DNA from: Mycobacterium interjectum
GTDB lineage: Bacteria > Actinomycetota > Actinomycetes > Mycobacteriales > Mycobacteriaceae
Assembly (NCBI GenBank): GCA_002102225.1
Contig: LQPB01000086.1
Span: 50,228 to 114,227, forward strand
Direction of reading: 5' to 3'
DNA: 64,000 bases
Part shown: positions 60,176 through 64,000 of the stretch, piece by piece
How positions within the stretch are numbered: the first letter of the stretch is position 1
How the letters are laid out: each line of letters opens with the position of its first letter
Program-made: the position numbers and the translations under genes
The notes under the pieces: model-generated
Told to the model about the DNA's origin: nothing
Seen by the model: the letters and a program-made list of their open reading frames with translations, nothing else
Database searches by the model: none

Positions 60176-63100
60176 GTGACGATCCACGAGCACGACCGGG
60201 TGTCCGCCGACCGCGACGGGACAGGCCCGCACCACACCGATGCTCTGGTCGACCGCCTGACGGCCGGCGAGGCCTACGCCGTCGCGTTCGGCGGCCAGGG
60301 CAGCGCCTGGCTGGAGACCCTCGAGGAGCTGGTGTCGTCGGCCGGGATCGAATCTGACCTGGCGAATCTGGTCGGTGAGGTGGAGCTGCTGCTCGAGCCG
60401 GTGGCCAAAGAGCTGGTCGTGGTGCGCCCGATCGGTTTCGAACCGCTGACCTGGGTGCGCGCGCTGGCCGCCGAGGATCCCGTCCCGTCGGACAAGCACC
60501 TCACGTCGGCCGCGGTGTCGATACCCGGCGTGCTGCTCACGCAGATGGCCGCCGCGCGGGCTCTGTCCCGGCAGGGCATGGACTGGGCCGCGACGCCGCC
60601 GGTGGCCGTCGTCGGGCACTCACAGGGCGTGCTGGCCGTCGAGGCGTTCCGGGCGGCGGGCGCCCGCGACGTCGAACTGCTGGCGCTGGCGCAGCTCATC
60701 GGGGCGGCCGGGACCCTGGTCGCCCGCCGGCGCGGGATCTCCGTGCTGGGCAACCGCCCGCCGATGGTGTCGGTGACCAACGCCGACCCGGACCGCGTTC
60801 GCCGGCTGCTCGACGAGTTCGCGCAGGACGTGCGGACCGTGCTGCCCCCGGTGCTGTCGATCCGCAACGGGCGGCGCTCGGTGGTGATCACCGGCACCCC
60901 CGAGCAACTCTCCCGCTTCGAGCTGTATTGCCAGCAGATCTCCGACAAGGAGGAGGCCGACCGCAAGAACAAGGTGCGCGGGGGCGACGTCTTCGCGCCG
61001 GTCTTCGACCCGGTGCGCGTGGAGGTGGGCTTCCACACGCCGCGGCTGGCCGACGGCATCGACATCGTCGCCGGCTGGGCCGAGAAGGTCGGCCTCGACG
61101 CCGAGCGGGCCCGGAAGCTGACCGAGGCCATCCTGGTCGGCGGCGTCGACTGGGTGGACGAGATCACGCACGTTCACCAGGCCGGCGCACGCTGGATCCT
61201 GGACCTCGGCCCGGGGGACATCCTGACCCGGCTGACCGCGCCGGTGATCCGTGGCCTCGGCATCGGCATCGTGCCGGCGGCGACCCGCGGCGGTCAGCGC
61301 AACCTCTTCACCGTCGGCGCCGTTCCCGAGGTCGCCCGGGCCTGGTCGACTTACGCCCCGACCGTGGTTTCGCTGCCCGACGGGCGGGTCAAGCTGTCGA
61401 CGAAGTTCACCCGCCTGACCGGGCGGTCGCCGATCCTGCTCGCGGGCATGACGCCCACCACCGTCGACGCCAGGATCGTCGCCGCCGCGGCCAACGCCGG
61501 GCACTGGGCCGAGCTGGCCGGTGGCGGGCAGGTCACCGAGGAGATCTTCGCCGCCCGCGTGGAGGAGCTCTCGACGCTGCTCGAGCCCGGGCGGACGTAT
61601 CAATTCAACGCGCTGTTCCTCGATCCCTACCTGTGGAAGCTCCAGGTCGGCGGCAAGCGGCTGGTGCAGAAGGCGCGTCAGTCCGGCGCGGCGATCGACG
61701 GCCTGGTGATCAGCGCCGGCATCCCGGACCTCGAGGAGGCCGTGGAGCTGATCGGCGAGCTCAACGACGTCGGCATCAGCCACGTGGTGTTCAAGCCCGG
61801 CACGGTCGAGCAGATCCGCTCGGTCATCCGCATCGCGACCGAGGTGCCGACCAAGCCGGTGATCATGCACATCGAGGGCGGGCGGGCCGGCGGCCACCAC
61901 TCCTGGGAAGACCTCGACGACCTGCTGCTAACGACCTACTCGGAATTGCGCTCGCGCCCCAACATCACCGTCTGCGTCGGCGGCGGCATCGGCACCCCCG
62001 AGCGGGCGGCCGAGTACCTGTCCGGGCGCTGGGCGGAGTCCTACGGCTTCCCGCTGATGCCGATCGACGGCATCCTGGTCGGCACCGCGGCGATGGCGAC
62101 GCTGGAGTCCACCACCTCGCCGTCTGTCAAGCGGATGCTGGTCGAAACCAACGGCACCGATCAGTGGATCAGCGCCGGAAAAGCCCAGGGCGGCATGGCC
62201 TCCAGTCGCAGCCAGCTGGGCGCGGACATCCACGAGATCGACAACAGCGCCTCCCGGTGCGGCCGGCTGCTCGACGAGGTCGCCGGCGACGCCGACGCCG
62301 TCGCCGAGCGCCGCGACGAAATCATCGCGGCGATGGCCAACACCGCCAAGCCTTATTTCGGCGACGTGGCGGAGATGACCTACCTGCAGTGGTTGCGGCG
62401 CTACGTCGAACTGACCATCGGCGAGGGCAATTCGACCGCCGACACCGCCGCGCCGGGTAGCCCCTGGCTTGCCGACACCTGGCGCGACCGCTTCCAGCAG
62501 ATGCTGCAGCGGGCCGAAGCCCGCTTGCACGCAAAGGATTTCGGGCCGATCGAGACGCGGTTCGACGATGCGGCCCTGCTGGAGAACCCCGACGAGGCGA
62601 TCGCGACGCTGCTCGCGCACTACCCCGACGCCGAGTCGGTGCAGTTGCACCCTGCCGACGTTCCGTTCTTCGTCACGCTGTGCAAGACGCTGGGCAAGCC
62701 GGTCAACTTCGTGCCGGTCATCGACAAGGATGTGCGGCGCTGGTGGCGCAGCGATTCGCTGTGGCAGGCCCACGACGCCCGCTACGACGCCGACCAGGTC
62801 TGCATCATCCCGGGCACGGCCGCGGTCGCCGGCATCACCCGGATGGACGAGCCCGTCGGCGAGCTGCTGGACCGCTTCGAGCAGGCCGCCATCGACGAGG
62901 TGCTGTCCGCCAACGGCCAGCCGCGGGCCGTCACGTCGCGCCGGCTTGGCCGCCCGGACGTCACCGGACCGCTGGCCGTCGTGCTCGACGCGCCGGATGT
63001 GCAGTGGGCCGGGCGCACCACCACTAACCCGGTGCATCGCATCGCCGACCCGGCGGACTGGCTGGTGCACGACGGGCCTGAAAGCCGCCGCGCCACACAC

Positions 63101-64000
63101 TCTTCCACCGGCGCGCAGCTTGCGGTCGACGGCGAGCATGTCGTCCTGAGCGTGCCGCTGTCGGGCACCTGGATCGACATCCCCTTCCACTTGCCCGCCA
63201 ACACCGCGGACGGCGGCACGCCGGTGGTCTCCACCGAGGACGCCACCACCGCCATGCGCGCGGTCCTCGCTATCGCCGCGGGGTTCGACGGCCCGGACTT
63301 CTTGCCCGCGGTCACCGACGGGACGGCCACCGTGACGGTGGACTGGGACCCCGAGCGGGTCGCGGACCACACCGGCGTCACCGCCACGTTCGGGGAGCCG
63401 CTGGCGCCCAGCCTCACCACCGTGCCCGACGCGCTGGTCGGCCTGTGCTGGCCCGCCGTTTTCGCGGCGATCGGCTCGGCGGTCACCGACAGCGGCGTCG
63501 CGGTGGTGGAGGGCCTGTTGAGCCTGGTGCATCTGGACCACGCCGCGCACGTGATCGGCAAGCTGCCGACGGTGCCGGCCCAATTGACCGTTGCCGCAAC
63601 GGCTTCGCGCGCCGTCGACACCGACATGGGCCGCGTGGTGCCGGTGTCGGTGACGATCACCTCGAGCGACGGCTCGCTGATCGCGAAGCTCGGTGAGCGT
63701 TTCGCCATCCTTGGGCGCACCGGTGCCGCCGAGCTCACCGACCCGGTCCGGGCCGGCGGTGCGGTCTCCGAGAACGCGACCGACACCCCGCGTCGCCGCC
63801 GCCGGGACGTCACGCTGACGGCACCGGTCGACATGCGCCCGTTCGCGGTCGTCTCCGGCGACCACAACCCCATCCACACCGATCGGGCGGCCGCGCTGCT
63901 GGCCGGCCTGGAGTCGCCGATCGTGCACGGCATGTGGCTGTCGGCCGCCCGATCGGTGTGGATGGGGTTGTGGTCGCCGGAGACGACCGCGAACGGCCAC
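60176..64000 (+). CDS. fas: Type I fatty acid synthase, 5' part
   Basis: The multifunctional mycobacterial FAS-I, about 3,070 aa in full; roughly 1,275 codons are in the window. The N-terminus MTIHEHDRVSADRDG matches the remembered Rv2524c. Visible domains are acetyltransferase (GHSQGVLAVEA), enoyl reductase (LAGMTPTTVDARIVAAAANAGHW, VGGGIGTPERAAEYLSGRW) and the beginning of the dehydratase hot-dog (FAVVSGDHNPIHTDRAAALL, then GMWLSA). After about 63941 the sequence diverges from the expected fas frame because of an inverted repeat, see findings. GTG 60176 has AGAAG a few bases upstream. Confidence 0.95.
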   Translation, partial: MTIHEHDRVSADRDGTGPHHTDALVDRLTAGEAYAVAFGGQGSAWLETLEELVSSAGIESDLANLVGEVELLLEPVAKELVVVRPIGFEPLTWVRALAAEDPVPSDKHLTSAAVSIPGVLLTQMAAARALSRQGMDWAATPPVAVVGHSQGVLAVEAFRAAGARDVELLALAQLIGAAGTLVARRRGISVLGNRPPMVSVTNADPDRVRRLLDEFAQDVRTVLPPVLSIRNGRRSVVITGTPEQLSRFELYCQQISDKEEADRKNKVRGGDVFAPVFDPVRVEVGFHTPRLADGIDIVAGWAEKVGLDAERARKLTEAILVGGVDWVDEITHVHQAGARWILDLGPGDILTRLTAPVIRGLGIGIVPAATRGGQRNLFTVGAVPEVARAWSTYAPTVVSLPDGRVKLSTKFTRLTGRSPILLAGMTPTTVDARIVAAAANAGHWAELAGGGQVTEEIFAARVEELSTLLEPGRTYQFNALFLDPYLWKLQVGGKRLVQKARQSGAAIDGLVISAGIPDLEEAVELIGELNDVGISHVVFKPGTVEQIRSVIRIATEVPTKPVIMHIEGGRAGGHHSWEDLDDLLLTTYSELRSRPNITVCVGGGIGTPERAAEYLSGRWAESYGFPLMPIDGILVGTAAMATLESTTSPSVKRMLVETNGTDQWISAGKAQGGMASSRSQLGADIHEIDNSASRCGRLLDEVAGDADAVAERRDEIIAAMANTAKPYFGDVAEMTYLQWLRRYVELTIGEGNSTADTAAPGSPWLADTWRDRFQQMLQRAEARLHAKDFGPIETRFDDAALLENPDEAIATLLAHYPDAESVQLHPADVPFFVTLCKTLGKPVNFVPVIDKDVRRWWRSDSLWQAHDARYDADQVCIIPGTAAVAGITRMDEPVGELLDRFEQAAIDEVLSANGQPRAVTSRRLGRPDVTGPLAVVLDAPDVQWAGRTTTNPVHRIADPADWLVHDGPESRRATHSSTGAQLAVDGEHVVLSVPLSGTWIDIPFHLPANTADGGTPVVSTEDATTAMRAVLAIAAGFDGPDFLPAVTDGTATVTVDWDPERVADHTGVTATFGEPLAPSLTTVPDALVGLCWPAVFAAIGSAVTDSGVAVVEGLLSLVHLDHAAHVIGKLPTVPAQLTVAATASRAVDTDMGRVVPVSVTITSSDGSLIAKLGERFAILGRTGAAELTDPVRAGGAVSENATDTPRRRRRDVTLTAPVDMRPFAVVSGDHNPIHTDRAAALLAGLESPIVHGMWLSAARSVWMGLWSPETTANGH
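63839..63996. repeat. 55-bp perfect inverted repeat at the window end
   Basis: 63839-63893 (fas dehydratase segment) recurs as an exact reverse complement at 63942-63996, separated by 48 bp. The second arm is not sequence expected for fas, where the codons after GMWLSAA should continue with AQH or similar. It looks like a chimeric join or snap-back artefact near a contig end rather than a natural element. Confidence 0.75.

Noticed and set aside
61928..64000. Long open frame on the minus strand through fas
   Set aside because: It is antisense to the conserved fas coding sequence and has no domain; its length comes from GC bias.
1..64000. KstR/KstR2 operators for a cholesterol-type regulon
   Set aside because: Looked for AACAAGTT/AAC..GTT and AnCAAG..CTTGnT-type palindromes in the divergent gaps and saw no convincing match; the recurrent motifs are different.

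Overview
The window comes from a high-GC slow-growing Mycobacterium, most like the M. avium complex or a relative. The evidence is uniform high GC, many GTG/TTG starts, ATGA/GTGA stop-start overlaps, a PE/PPE pair, Mce-associated proteins, a Rv1364c-type stress regulator, and a Tat-exported Rv2525c homologue next to fatty acid synthase I (fas). Assignments rest on reading the translations and on remembered family knowledge; no database search was run. No rRNA, tRNA, CRISPR array or insertion sequence was recognised.

Layout. 1-22.7 kb is a dense oxidative catabolic region: four-gene-family blocks with P450s, a Rieske oxygenase operon (1278-6453), a flavin monooxygenase, luciferase-like F420 enzymes, an acyl-CoA carboxylase subunit, short-chain dehydrogenases, a zinc alcohol dehydrogenase, two amidohydrolases and a degenerate esterase. 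A small DosR-type dormancy gene (15560-15808) lies inside it. 22.7-28.8 kb matches the Rv1362c-Rv1363c-Rv1364c block, interrupted by two acyl-CoA dehydrogenase genes; the Rv1364c-like gene has a sigma-F-like promoter. 28.8-32 kb holds a DUF421 membrane protein, an amidohydrolase and a TetR-thioesterase fusion.

32-36.9 kb is the most unusual part. A 13E12-type HNH protein is followed by a PE-like gene, a PPE-like protein ending in a barnase-type ribonuclease domain with its active site intact, a barstar-like gene 2 nt downstream, and a third frameshifted gene. This looks like a type VII-secreted RNase toxin with its immunity gene.

36.9-58 kb is a second lipid or terpenoid/steroid-type catabolic island: an acyl-CoA synthetase plus four acyl-CoA dehydrogenases (two apparent heterodimer pairs), a FadR-type regulator divergent from a tandem CoA-transferase, a ferredoxin with a P450, a KshA-like Rieske oxygenase operon with a split MaoC hydratase, an aldehyde dehydrogenase, a lipocalin-like protein and another Rieske oxygenase facing a MerR regulator. 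Several divergent promoters share ATAGC-type palindromes, suggesting one regulon. 58.9-64 kb is core: the Rv2525c homologue and the 5' part of fas. The last 60 bases contain an inverted copy of fas sequence and may be an assembly artefact.
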